DNA of 64,000 bases from assembly GCF_023898315.1 (NCBI RefSeq), contig NC_064621.1, forward strand, positions 534,027,383 to 534,091,382, written 5' to 3'. This document shows, in pieces, positions 10,401 to 22,380 of the stretch (position 1 is the first letter of the stretch; every line of letters begins with the position of its first letter). The translations under genes were made by a program, and so were the position numbers. The DNA comes from Schistocerca nitens (Eukaryota; Arthropoda; Insecta; Orthoptera; Acrididae). The notes beneath the pieces were generated by a model, which saw only the letters and a list, made by a program, of their open reading frames with translations, searched no databases and was not told the origin of the DNA.

Positions 10401-13400
10401 ACACCTCATCAGCGGTTGAGCAGTTCCAACAGTGGCACCCAGCAATGTTGAACAGGTGCAGACAGCAACAAGTGACATCATTTCAGTAGCAGGAGGTCCA
10501 ACAGTGGCACTCAGTAACGGCGAGCAGGTGCAGGCAGGAATGAGTGTCATCACATCAATAGTAGCAGTTCCAACAGTGGCACCCAGCAATGGCGAGCAGG
10601 TGCAGACACCAACAAGTGACATCTCATCAGTGGTTGAGCAGTTCCAACAGTGGCACCCGGCAATGTTGAACAGGTGCAGAGAGCAACAAGTGACATCATT
10701 TCGGTAGCAGCAGGTCCAACAGTGCCACTCAGTAATGGCGAGCAGGTGCAGACACCAACAAGTGACATCTCATCAGTGGTTGAGCAGTTCCAACAGTGGC
10801 ACACAGCAATGTTGAACAGGTGCAGACAGCAACAAGTGAAATCATTTCAGTAGCAGCAGGTCCAAAAGTGGCACTCAGTAACAGCGAGCAGGTGCAGGCA
10901 GGAATGAGTGTCATCACATCAATAGTAGCAGTTCCAACAGTGGCACCCAGCAATGGCGAGCAGGTGCAGACACCAACAAGTGACATCTCATCAGTGGTTG
11001 AGCAGTTCCAACAGTGGCACCCGGCAATGTTGAACAGGTGCAGACAGCAACAAGTGACATAATTTCAGTAGCAGCAGGTCCAACAGTGGCACTCAGTAAT
11101 GGTGAGCAGGTGCAGACACCAACAAGTGACATCTCATCAGTGGTTGAGCAGTTCCAACAGTGGCACCCAGCAATGTTGAACAAGTGCAGACAGCAACAAG
11201 TGACATCATTTCAGTAGCAGCGTATCCAACAGTGGCACTCAGTAACGGTGAGCAGGTGCAGGAGGGAATGAGTGTCATCACATCAATAGTAGCAGTTCCA
11301 ACAGTGGCACACAGCAATGGCGAGCAGGTGCAGACACCAACAAGTGACATCTCATCAGTGGTTGAGCAGTTCCAACAGTGGCACCCGGCAATGTTGAACA
11401 GGTGCAGACAGCAACAAGTGACATCATTTCAGTAGCAGCAGGTCAAACAGTGGCACTCAGTATTGGCGAGCAGGTGCAGACACCAACAAGTGACATCTCA
11501 TCAGTGGTTGAGCTGTTCCAAGAGTGGCACCCGGCAATGTTGAACAGGTGCAGACACCAACAAGTGACATCATTTCAGTAGCAGCAGGTCCAACAGTGGC
11601 ACTCAGTAATGGCGAGCAGGTGCAGACACCAACAAGTGACATCTCATCAGTGGTTGAGCAGTTCCAACAGTGGCCCCCAGCAATGTTGAACAGGTGCAGA
11701 CAGCAACAAGTGACATCATTTCAGTAGCAGCAGGTCCAACAGTGGCACTCAGTAATGGCGAGCAGGTGCAGACACCAACAAGTGACATCTCATCAGTGGT
11801 TGAGCAGTTCCAACAGTGGCACCCGGCAATATTGAACAGGTGCAAACAGCAACAAGTGACATCATTTCAGTAGCAGCACGTCCAACAGTGACACTCAGTA
11901 ACGGCGAGCAGGTGCAGGCAGAAATGAGTGTCATCACATCAGTAGTAGCAGTTCCAACAGTGGCACCCAGCAATGGCGAGCAGGTGCAGAAACCAACAAG
12001 TGACATCTCATCAGTGGTTGAGCAGTTCCAACAGTAGCACCCGGCAATGTTGAACAGGTGCAGACAGCAACAAGTGACATCATTTCAGTAGCAGCAGGTC
12101 CAACAGTGGCACTCAGTAATGGCGAGCAGATGCAGACATCAACAAGTGACATCTTATCAGTGGTTGAGCAGTTCCAACAGTGGCACCCAGCAATGTTGAA
12201 CAGGTGCAGACAGCAACAAGTGACATCATTTCAGTAGCAGCAGGTCCAACAGTGGCACTCAGTAATGGCGAGCAGGTGCAGACACCAACAAGTGACATCT
12301 CATCAGTGGTTGAGCAGTTCCAACAGTGGCACCCAGCAATGTTGAACAGGTGCAGACAGCAACAAGTGACATCATTTCAGTAGCAGCAGGTCCAACAGTG
12401 GCACTCAGTAATGGCGAGCAGGTGCAGACACCAACAAGTGACATCTCATCAGTGGTTGAGTAGATCCAACAGTGGCACCCGGCAATGTTGAACAGGTGCA
12501 GACAGCAACAAGTGACATCATTTCAGTAGCAGCAGGTCCAACAGTGGCACTCAGTAATGGCGAGCAGGTGCAGACACCAACAAGTGACATCTCATCAGTG
12601 GTTGAGCAGTTCCAACAGTGGCACCCAGCAATGTTGAACAGGTGCAGACACCAACAAGTGACATCATTTCAGTAGCAGCAGGTCCAACAGTGGCACTCAG
12701 TAATGGCGAGCAGGTACATACACCAACAAGTGACATCTCATCAGTGGTTGAGCAGTTCCAACAGTGGCACCCGGCAATGTTGAACAGGTGCAGACAGCAA
12801 CAAGTGACATCATTTCAGTAGCAGCAGGTCCAACAGTGGCACTCAGTAATGGCGAGCAGGTGCAGACACCAACAAGTGACATCCCATCAGTGGTTGAGCA
12901 GTTCCAACAGTGGGACCCGGCAATGTTGAACAGGTGCAGACAGCAACAGGTGACAACATTTCAGTAGCAGCAGGTCCAACAGTGGCACTCAGTAACGGCG
13001 AGCAGGTGCAGGCAGGAATGAGTGTCATCACATCAATAGTAGCAGTTCCAACAGTGCCACCCAGCAATGGCGAGCAGGTGCAGACACCAACAAGTGACAT
13101 CTCATCAGTGGTTGAGCAGCTCCAACAGTGGCACCCGGCAATGTTGAACAGGTGCAGACAGCAACAAGTGACATCATTTCAGTAGCAGCATGTCCAACAG
13201 TGGCAGTCAGTAATGGCGAGTAGGTGCACACACCAACAAGTGACATCTCATTAGTGGTTGAGCAGTTCCAACAGTGGCACCCGGCAATGTTGAACAGGTG
13301 CAGACCGCAACAAGTGACATCATTTCAGTAGCAGCAGGTCCAACAGTGGCACTCAGTAACGGCGAGCAGGTGCAGGCAGGAATGAGTGTCATCACATCAA

Positions 13401-16395
13401 TAGTAGCAGTTCTAACAGTGGCACCCAGCAATGGCGAGCAGGTGCAGACACCAACAAGTGACTTCTCATCAGTGGTTGAGCAGTTCCAACAGTGGCACCC
13501 AGGAAAGTTGAACAGGTGCAGACAGCAACAAGTGACATCATTTCAGTAGCAGCAGGTCCAACAGTGGCACTCAGTAATGGCGAGCAGGTGCAGACACCAA
13601 CAAGTGACATCTCATCAGTGGTTGAGCAGTTCCAACAGTGGCACCCAGCAATGTTGAACAGGTGCAGACAGCAACAAGTGACATCATTTCAGTAGCAGCA
13701 GGTCCAACAGTGGCACCCAGTAACGGCGAGCAGGTGCAGGCAGGAATGAGTGTCATCACATCAATAGTAGCAGTTCCAACAGTGGCACCCAGCAATGGCG
13801 AGCAGGTGCAGACACCAACAAGTGACATCTCATCAGTGGTTGAGCAGTTCCAACAGTGGCACCTGGCAATGTTGAACATGTGCAGACAGCAACAAGTGAC
13901 ATCATTTCAGTAGCAGCAGGTCCAACAGTGGCACTCAGTAATGGCGAGCAGGTGCAGACACCAACAAGTGACATCTCATCAGTGGTTGAGCAGTTCCAAC
14001 AGTGGCACCCGGCAATGTTGAACAGGTGCAGACAGGAACAAGTGACATCATTTCAGCAGCAGCAGGTCTAACAGTGGCACTCAGTAACGGCGAGCAGGTG
14101 CAGGCAGGAATGAGTGTTATAACATCAATAGTAGCAGTTCCAACAGTGGCACCCAGCAATGGCGAGCAGGTGCAGACACCAACAAGTGACATTTCATCAG
14201 TGGTTGAGCAGTTCCAACAGTGGCACCCAGCAATGTTGAACAGGTGCAGACAGCAACAGGTGACATCATTTCAGTAGCAGCAGGTCCAACAGTGGCACTC
14301 AGTAACGGCGAGCAGGTGCAGGCAGGAATGAGTGTCATCACATCAATAGTAGCAGTTCCAACAGTGGCACCCCGCAATGGCGAGCAGGTGCAGACACCAT
14401 CAAGGGACATCTCATCAGTGGTTGAGCAGTTCCAACAGTGGCACCCGGCAATGTTGAACAGGTGCAGACAGCAACAAGTGACATCATTTCAGAAGCCGCA
14501 GGTCCTACAGTGGCACTCAGTAATGGCGAGCAGGTGCAGACACCAACAAGTGACATCTCATCAGTGGTTGAGCAGTTCCAACAGTGGCACCCAGCAATGT
14601 TGAACAGTTGCTGACAGCAACAAGTGACATCATTCCTGTAGCAGCAGGTCCAACAGTGGCACTCAGTAACGGCTAGCAGGTGCAGGCAGGAATGAGTGTC
14701 ATCACATCAATAGTAGCAGTTCCAACAGTTGCACCCAGCAATGTTGAACAGGTGCAGACAGCAACAAGTGACATCATTTCAGTAGCAGCAGGTCCTGCAG
14801 TGGCACTCAGTAACGGCGAGCAGGTGCAGGCAGGAATGAGTGTTATCACATCAATAGTAGCAGTTCCAACAGTGGCACCCAGCAATGGCGAGCAGGTGCA
14901 GACACCAACAAGTGACATCTCATCAGTGGTTGAGCAGTTCCAACAGTGGCACCCGGCAATGTTGAACAGGTGCAGACAGCAACAAGTGACATCATTTCAG
15001 TAGCAGCAGGTCCAACAGTGGCACTCAGTAATGGCGAGCAGGTGCAGATATCAACAAGGGACATCTCATCAGTGGTTGAGCAGTTACAATAGTGGCACCC
15101 AGCAATGTTGAACAGGTGCAGACAGCAACAAGTGACATCATTTCAGTAGCAGCAGGTCCAACAGTGGCACTCAGTACTGGCGAGCAGGTGCAGACACCAA
15201 CAAGTGACATCTCATCAGTGGTTGAGCAGTTCCAACAGTGTCACCCGGCAATGTTGAACAGGTGCAGACAGCAACAAGTGACATCATTTCAGTAGCAGCA
15301 GGTCCAACAGTGGCACTCAGTAATGGCGAGCAGGTGCAGACATCAACAAGTGACATCTCATCAGTGGTTGAGCAGTTCCAACAGTGGCACCCAGCAATGT
15401 TGAACAGGTGCAGGCAGCAACAAGTGACATCATTTCAGTAGCAGCAGGTCCAACAGTGGCACTCAGTAATGGCGAGCAGGTGCAGATATCAACAAGTGAC
15501 ATCTCATCAGTGGTTGAGCAGTTCCAACAGTGGCACCCAGCAATGTTGAACAGGTGCAGACAGCAACAAGTGACATCATTTCGGTAGCAGCAGGTCCAAC
15601 AGTGGCACTCAGTAACGGCGAGCAGGTGCAGGCAGGAATGAGTGTCATCACATCAATACTAGCAGTTCCAACAGTGGCACCCAGCAATGGCGAGCAGGTG
15701 CAGACACCAACAAGTGACATGTCATCAGTGGTTGAGCAGTTCCAACAGTGGCACCCGGCAATGTTGAACAGGTGCAGACAGCAACAAGTGACATCATTTC
15801 AGTAGCAGCAGGTCCAACAGTGGCACTCAGTAATGGCGAGCAGGTGCAGACATCAACAAGTGACATCTCATCAGTGGTTGAGCAGTTCCAACAGTGGCAC
15901 CCAGCAATGTTGAACAGGTGCAGACAGCAACAACAAAAAAGTGGTTCAAATGGTTCAAATGGCTCTGAGCACTATGGGACTTAACTTCTGAGGTCATCAG
16001 ACACCTAGAACTTAGAACTACTTAAACCTTACTAACCTAAGGACATCACAAACATCCATGCCCGAGGCAGGATTCGAAGCTGCGAGCGTAGGGTCGCGCG
16101 GTTCCAGACTGAACAGACTCCGGCTGGCCAGACAGCAACAAGTGACATCATTTCAGTAGCAGCAGTTCCAACAGTGGCACCCAGTAATGGCAAGCAGGTG
16201 CAGGCAAGAATGAGTGTCATCACATCAATAGTGGCAGTTCCAACAGTGGCACCCAGCAATATTGGACATGTGCAGGTAACAGTCCATAATATGCACCAGC
16301 AATAATTAAATAGTTCATCAGAGTTCATCAGCAGAAATTAAACATTTCCAAGTGGTACCCATCAATGATAACAGGTGTAAGCACGAACAACAGTT
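7474..16395. repeat. Satellite array: 72-74 bp monomers in 146-bp dimers and 218-bp trimers
   Basis: About 8.9 kb of tandem repeat, roughly 120 monomers. Each monomer carries the anchor CCAACAGTGGCAC and a GAGCAGGTGCAG or GAACAGGTGCAG block. Three monomer types recur. A (72 bp) has AATGTTGAACAGG and ends ATCATTTCAGTAGCAG. B (74 bp) has AATGGCGAGCAGG and ends CATCTCATCAGTGGTTGAG. D (72 bp) has GGCAGGAATGAGTGTCATCA. A-B makes a 146-bp unit, A-D-B a 218-bp unit. Dimers dominate 8.2-12.9 kb; trimers are frequent at 10.4-11.4 and 12.9-14.9 kb. Monomers at both edges (7474-7740 and 16150-16395) are much more diverged. Neither unit length is a multiple of three, so the many 60-100 codon frames on both strands are not genes. 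Confidence 0.95.
15934..16128 (-). mobile_element. SINE family A inserted in the satellite
   Basis: Minus-strand SINE: its 3' tail (ATGGTTCAAATGGCTCTGAG in this orientation) is at the left, and the tRNA-like head with B-box GGATTCGAAGC is at the right. A 13-bp target duplication, CAGACAGCAACAA, flanks it at 15921-15933 and 16129-16141 and is exactly satellite monomer A sequence. The head is shortened and altered (ends CCGGCTGGC), so this is a diverged copy. Confidence 0.95.
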
Positions 16396-16399
16396 TGAA

Positions 16400-18415
16400 T
16401 GCACACACAATTGCTTTTACAAAATTATTATCAATGCTCTTACACTAAACATACAAATTACAAAAAACACACAAATGATATCAGATAATTGTCATATTAA
16501 CTATTACAAATACACAAATAGCAGTAAACCTATAATATTTATGGGTGTCAGTGCAAGCCACAACAAATAAGTAAAATAATATTAGGAGGTAGGTCGGTAC
16601 CAATTATTTGGGATTAGGAAAGGAAAACACACAAAACACACTCACTCATCTTTCATCCACATACTAAGTACTATTGTGTTAACTGTAAATGCAATTCTGT
16701 CACAATTTGATGTTCAACATGTGTATCAAATAGTAGTGGCAGCAGTGTATAATAGTCAATAATAGTTAATCAACGTCATAGTCATCATGTCAAGACCAAT
16801 GTTTGCCAAGCCACATCAAAATGTACGGTTGCTGAACAACTGTCAGTTTGCGAAGATACGCAAATACATCCTCCCCCCCTCCCCCCCCCCCCCCCCAAAG
16901 AAAGTATATACTGCTTATTGATTTAACAATGTGTGTGTGTAAACAATCTTCCTTCCACAAGAGTGTTCTAGTCTGCTATCTTCATCCTTCTTGTTCTATA
17001 TAAAACAAAACAAAAAATATGCTCCTCACTTGCTTTACCTCTTATCCACCAAAACTCCAATAATCATCAGCATCACATAATCTCAATGCTTCAATAATAC
17101 CTCTTCAATACGTCGATACATATAAACCTTATCACTAATATCATTTACCTTACCTCTTATCCACCAAAACGCCAATAATCATCAACATCACACAATCTCA
17201 ATACTTCAATAATACCTCTTCAACACGTCAATACATATAAACCTTATCACCAATATCATTTCACTTCCATAACAACTCTTTCCTCCAGTCAGTCTCCTCG
17301 AACAAGTACAGATAAAATCCTAGTGCAAACTCCAGTTCATCATCCCATACAATCCGAAGACACAATGTTCACACACAACCTCTGTGTAATCCACCTGAGC
17401 CAAATCTTCTACTCATTATGAATTATAAAATACATTTTGGTTATCTTGTCCATCATAAAATAAAAGAAATGCATACATGACCTCTAACATCCTTCAGCTT
17501 CAATAACTTTCACTAAGTAGGTGCGAGTACCCAGTGTTAATGATCACATAAGAATTTGAATGAATAAATCGTAATATTTCACAGTGTGTACACCACTTCA
17601 AGAATCATGGCAAAACAGAAGCAAACATGTGGAGTATTTCTTTGTGGTCAAGTGTCACTTGCTATTTCAATTGCTCACGAAGAATGCAGTGTAATAAATG
17701 TCAGTGGTCTAAAGCTAGTGTTGGTATTTCATGTCGTCAGCTTCCTTTCTATTATAATGAATTTATACAGCTTCCATAAAACCTCCAGTTCATGTGATTT
17801 CAATTATGTTTCTTGTAACCCTGTAGTTCGTAGAATTATAGCAGTTCATTTTCTTATCTTAACATGTAAAGCACTGAGCGTGAGCAAAACATGCAGTAGT
17901 GAGTAAATATACCAGTAGAGAACAGAATGTCGACAAGTGGATGCAGCACAATCCCTACAACAAGGCTCTCCCAAGCGAACAATCCATAATTAATACCATA
18001 GTGTAACCTAAACTCTATATTCGTACACAGTATATAAGTATTTCTATATACTAAATTAAAGAGTAGTTATGACAACAAACAGAAATGTGTAAATATGCAA
18101 TCCATACGCAAAGCAGCAAGTATACATCTTACATAATAAATAGGTCATTAGCATCATATCAGCATAAGCAAATAAATGTTTATATGTAATCTTAATAAGT
18201 AAACATGAAGGCGCAAGCAGATAAATCACAAACTATAACTTACATACATAGCCATATCATCACAAATAATCAGATGACAAATATAATTTAAATAAATAGG
18301 CTACCTTGTGCGGCGCGCGGACTGACTGTCGCTTTGTGTATGTGCTGCCGCTAGAACACGGCGCGGTATCCCTGTATTCTCTGCGTGTTTGTGTGTGACT
18401 GTTAATTTATCAAAA
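16400..18415. other. AT-rich non-coding stretch
   Basis: No recognisable gene. It contains a long C-rich tract at about 16871-16896, a GTGTGTGT tract near 16931, and the 115-bp duplication described separately. The longest frame (17586-17906, 106 codons) has no family resemblance. A short GC-richer block with GCGCGCGG lies at 18310-18365, next to the gypsy-like remnant, and may be part of its 3' region. Confidence 0.5.
17036..17265. repeat. Tandem duplication, two 115-bp copies
   Basis: TACCTCTTATCCACCAAAAC starts copy one near 17036 and copy two near 17151. Both continue through CAATAATCATCA and ATACATATAAACCTTATCAC with about ten differences. No coding potential. Confidence 0.85.
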
Positions 18416-18420
18416 GTATG

Positions 18421-19835
18421 TCATTCCACAAAAATTTTAAGGTTCGATATATGATGTATTCCCTTAGAGCGCCGTGATTTAAGAGTTTCTACTTCAACGG
18501 TGTTATCATGAATAATTTTGCGAACTCTGTATAGACCGTTATAAAGCAGAAAAAATTTGCGACACAAGCCTTTTCCTTTGTGAGACAATCGATGAGAATT
18601 AACACCTTTTGACCAACTGACAAAGTTTTTAACGACCAGGACGTTTAGCTGATTTCTCTCTTCTAGCAGCTGCAGATGCAATATTTTGTAGAGCCAGGTT
18701 GACAATTTCAGAATGCCGCAGTTTCCGTGTAGGCGGAAAAGGAACGATTTCAGAAATACGATTTGTCGGTGCTTTATTTTTTAATATCAATATAGGCGGT
18801 AAACAAGTTGAATCATTAGGGAGTTCATTCAGAATATTTTAAAATATATGAAGATACCGATCCCACGTTCTGTGATCATGATGACAATAAAGACGACACA
18901 ATTTATTGATTTCTTTCATCCATCTCTCTGACGCATTAGATTGAGGGTGAAAAAGGGAAATGAAAACTGGTTTAATCTTACGACGCCGTAGAGTACGAAG
19001 CCAAATTTTAGAGCGAAACTGTGATCCATTATCTGATATAACTTTATCAACATGACCCACTTCTTTAAGAAAATGTTTGATGAAGGCATTATATACTGAA
19101 CGAGCTGTTGCATTGCGTAAAGGTGTAAAACACACATATTTTGATGTCAATTTCACTACTACCATAATGTACGCAAAATCATTAGTAGAACGAACCACTG
19201 GACCGAACAAATCGACTGCAGCCATCTCCTTTAATCTCGCTGGAATAATAGGAAACAACGGTGCTCTGTGAGAAATAGTTGGCGGCTTAGCCTTTTGACA
19301 TAATTTGCATTTAGCAAGAACAAATCGAATACGTTTTTCCATATTACTTAAGTAGCAATTTTCTCGTAATTTGTGAAAGCATTTCCTGGGACCAAAGTGT
19401 GCATAGCTGAAATGTGTATACCAAATCAATTTATTAACCCACTCATTAGGAATGCAAACTAACCAAACAGAGTTGTCAACCGATTTTCGTTTAAAAAGAA
19501 TATCATTGCGAACTAAATAATACTGTCTAACCGCTACGCTTTCCTTTGTCATAAGGCTGGTATCTATTGTCCTGTCTGTTTCGTCTGTCATTTTCAACAT
19601 TACCACTATAACGTCCGTTCCGATCATTAACCCTTTTCTCTGAAAATATAGTGTCGTTGTCATACTCAAGTTCTTGTAGCAAAGTCTTAAAAGTTTCAAT
19701 GTCGTCTTTACATCTTCCGGCTAAAGCAATGTGTCTTATCGATTGTCGAAGCTTAGTTAAACAAATACGAATTAATTCAGTCGGGCTATCAGGGTTGGAA
19801 AGGAATTGGGCAATTCCAGCAGGACAATGCGACAC
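18421..19835 (-). pseudogene. Ty3/gypsy-like remnant: gag tail joined to integrase
   Basis: On the minus strand, a gag-like segment (19835-19527; RNDRNG/RRNRQDNRY-type basic linker) is followed directly by integrase (19699-18839). The integrase has a zinc-binding HHCC set (H96, H101, C131, C134 of the 286-codon frame). Its catalytic residues are D163 (AAVDLFGP), D223 (ISDNGSQF) and E258 (NASER), with 34 residues between the last two, one fewer than usual. A further frame at 18705-18421 (FFLLYNGLYRVRKII) is the GPY/F-type integrase tail. Protease, reverse transcriptase and RNase H are absent between gag and integrase, so a large internal deletion has fused them. Several frame breaks make it inactive. 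No LTRs were delimited. This is an endogenous retroelement relic. Confidence 0.75.
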
Positions 19836-20030
19836 TCCACACTTCCGAATTGCTACAAAGTGGCTCCAGGAACACTCTTCTGAGTTTAAACACTTCCGCT
19901 GGCCACCAAACTAGCCAGACATGAACATTATTGAGCATATATGGGATGCCTTGCAATGTGCTGTTCAGAAGAGATCTCCACCCCCTCGGATTTGTGGGCA
20001 GCCCTGCAGGATTCATACATACTTACATCA
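19800..20030 (+). pseudogene. Tc1-type transposase C-terminal fragment
   Basis: Plus-strand frames read FQQDNATLHTS (19810-19845), then after a frameshift ATKWLQEHSSEFKHFRWPPN (about 19852-19911) and PDMNIIEHIWDALQ (19918-19960). These are the second catalytic D and the catalytic E segments of a DD34E transposase, the same subfamily as the elements at 22381 and 44633. It joins the gypsy-like remnant at about 19800. Both ends of the transposon are missing. Confidence 0.75.
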
Positions 20031-20433
20031 ACACACATATAGTCAAACAAACAAAAAAAGGATGAACGCAAAAACTGAGAAAACTGCCAAACTTACAAAA
20101 ATAAACGACACTTTAGACACAGAAAATGGCAAATAGAGTGCTATGTTACGAAAACACAGTGAGTACACGAAGAACTGGACGCCTTCAGCCAGTTTTGTGT
20201 ATGAGGGTAAGCTGCTTGTTTCTCAAATGGTGAATTAGACGCGTTGCTTTAAGTACCTTTCCATTGTATAATAATAAGCTTCCTTGAACTGTTATAAATC
20301 TATGACCGATAAGCGACAATGAAAAAAAAACACGCACTATTCCAGGACGCCCACTGAAGATGCCTCGGTAAAAAGGGGAAACGCGTTTGGGTGCACAAAT
20401 AAAATAAAAAATTGATGTGCAGCAGCCAAAGGC

Positions 20434-20630
20434 AGCCGGCCGCTGGTGGCCGAGCGGTTATGGCGCTACAGTCTGGAACCGCGCGACCGCTACGGTCGCA
20501 GGTTCGAATCCTGCCTCGGGCATGGATGTGTGTGTTGTCCTTAGGTTAGTTAGGTTTGTTCTAAGTTCTAGGGGACTTATGACCTCAGCAGTTGAGTCCC
20601 ATAGTGCTCAGAGCCATTTGAACCATTTGA
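20434..20630 (+). mobile_element. SINE family A
   Basis: Head with A-box GGTGGCCGAGCGGTTATGGC, CGACCGCTACGGTCG variable-arm-like hairpin and B-box GGTTCGAATCC. The common body (CCTTAGGTTAGTTAGG .. TAAGTTCTAGGGGACT) and tail GAGCCATTTGAACCATTTG follow. AGCCAAA occurs just before (20424-20430) and just after (20631-20637), a probable short target duplication. Confidence 0.95.
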
Positions 20631-20639
20631 AGCCAAATG

Positions 20640-22378
20640 CATTTTACTTGTAAACTTCGTCCAGTTCGTGAGAGTGTTGTTTATCGATTTGAGATCCTTA
20701 GCGAATAACATTAACGGATGATATTCGTTGCTATAGAAATAATTAACAATCTGCAGTGAGAGACTCTAGGAGATAGCCCTGTGCATCACAGAGAGATTTA
20801 CTTCAATAATTCAAGGTGCCTACATTCCATTATGTGTCACGAAACATATAATTTCCTTCGTCATATGTCTCGCGTACTGACAGGAGGGCGAAATTTTGAT
20901 GAAGCTGAACATATAGATAGAGGTATCCACAACGTGTCCACCGGCACTCCATCCACTCATGAAACGGAAAAAAGTGGAGGGGGGGAGGGGGGGGGGGGAA
21001 GGCTCAATTGGGGTACACTCTGTACTCCCTGCTACACAGTATACAATGGCTTGCGGAATACGGATTTAGGTATACAGTGTATACCCGTAGATGTGGATAC
21101 TGTGACCCGTTGCTGCCGTAGGACTTTGACAAGAGCAATATGAATACAAGAACAGCTTGGCTTGTTGACATGGGTGCGCATCGTTTTCTTGGCAACAGTC
21201 AACTAATTCGATTGTCTTAGTAGGGGTACAATGGATTGTTTCGTAATGCCTTGGCAGACTGCTGACGGATGCTTGGCGTTATGTGGTTGGCACTTGCGAG
21301 AAAACATCTGCCTTGCTACATACATTCTCGTGTATTCTGTCTATAGCAGCTGGCAAATTTCCTTTATGGTCAGTCGGTGTATTCTACAGTGTCACCACAT
21401 ACAGGAGAAAGATAATTTCCAAATTAGAGATGAAGAACCGAGTATCACGGCAATAGCAAGTTCGGAATCCATTCCTGCTACCACCACCGATATTGAAAAA
21501 AGAAAAAAAAAAAAAACCAGAAGCTGGTAGGCCTACGTGATCTGTTGTAATATTATTATCATCTACTGTTAGCTTCCTGAGAACACAGAGCAGTTAGATG
21601 AGCTGGGAAAGCCAGTCAGGTGCTAACCCTTCTCCACGGGTATTTGCAGCCACGCTGTCTACAGTACTTCCCACAGTTTATTAACTGATTTGAGGTTTTG
21701 GGATTTTAGGACCACAAAACTTTGACTTTTTGCTTATGCGCTTTCGTTTGTTTGCCAACATTTCTAGACGTGTTACAATACACGCTATTGGTTATCAGGT
21801 AGGTCAAAAGTACTTTCCACATGAAGAAATAGTCATAGAAATAGCGCCACCGAAATACTCCTCATAGCATAGCACTGCCGCTGCAGCCTGTTGTTACGGC
21901 GGTAGCCACAGAATGGGTATGTGCCGACACAGGACACAGTCACTCTGACGTCATCTACTTGCGCTGCAGCCACTGCGACATGCATGGCAGAGGGTACTTA
22001 CAATTATAACGCACTTTGTGGTTTCCAATCAAGAATGGAACGAGAGAAAAATAACTGTTCAAATGCTCTGTGCGTGCTGTACTTAAATTTACCTGGTCTC
22101 CGAGGTCCATTCGAGAGCGGCACGCTGGGGTATCTGGTATATTACTAGAGTCTTCCCTTAATACTGGTCTTAAAACTTAGTAAGTGTCCTTATACAAGAT
22201 AGTTCACGTCTGTCTTCAGGCGTCTGCCAGATCATTTTTTTTCCGCCTTTCCGTGACACTCTCCTGTGAGTCACACAAACTTGTGACACTTCTTACTACC
22301 ATTATTTGTATACGTTCAACGTGACCTTATAGTCCTGAATGGCATGGTACCCACACACCTCAGAAATATTCTAGGATT
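20640..22378. other. No gene recognised
   Basis: Contains a G-rich tract at 20970-20998 and an A-rich tract at 21497-21515. A segment at 21970-22110 (GGCAGAGGGTACTTACAATT .. TGCTCTGTGCGTGCTG) resembles a common orthopteran interspersed repeat. Open frames are 120 codons or less and unrecognised. Confidence 0.45.
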
Positions 22379-22380
22379 TA

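Noticed and set aside
7734..16328. Dozens of 60-127 codon open frames on both strands of the satellite
   Set aside because: They repeat with the 146- and 218-bp units, which are not multiples of three, appear on both strands alike, and all end at the same unit position. They are shadows of the tandem repeat, not genes.
7474..16395. CRISPR array
   Set aside because: There are no constant repeats separated by unique spacers; the whole unit repeats, and the surrounding DNA is eukaryotic mobile elements.
17586..17906. 106-codon frame as a host gene
   Set aside because: No recognisable domain, AT-rich context, no sign of exon structure; likely chance.
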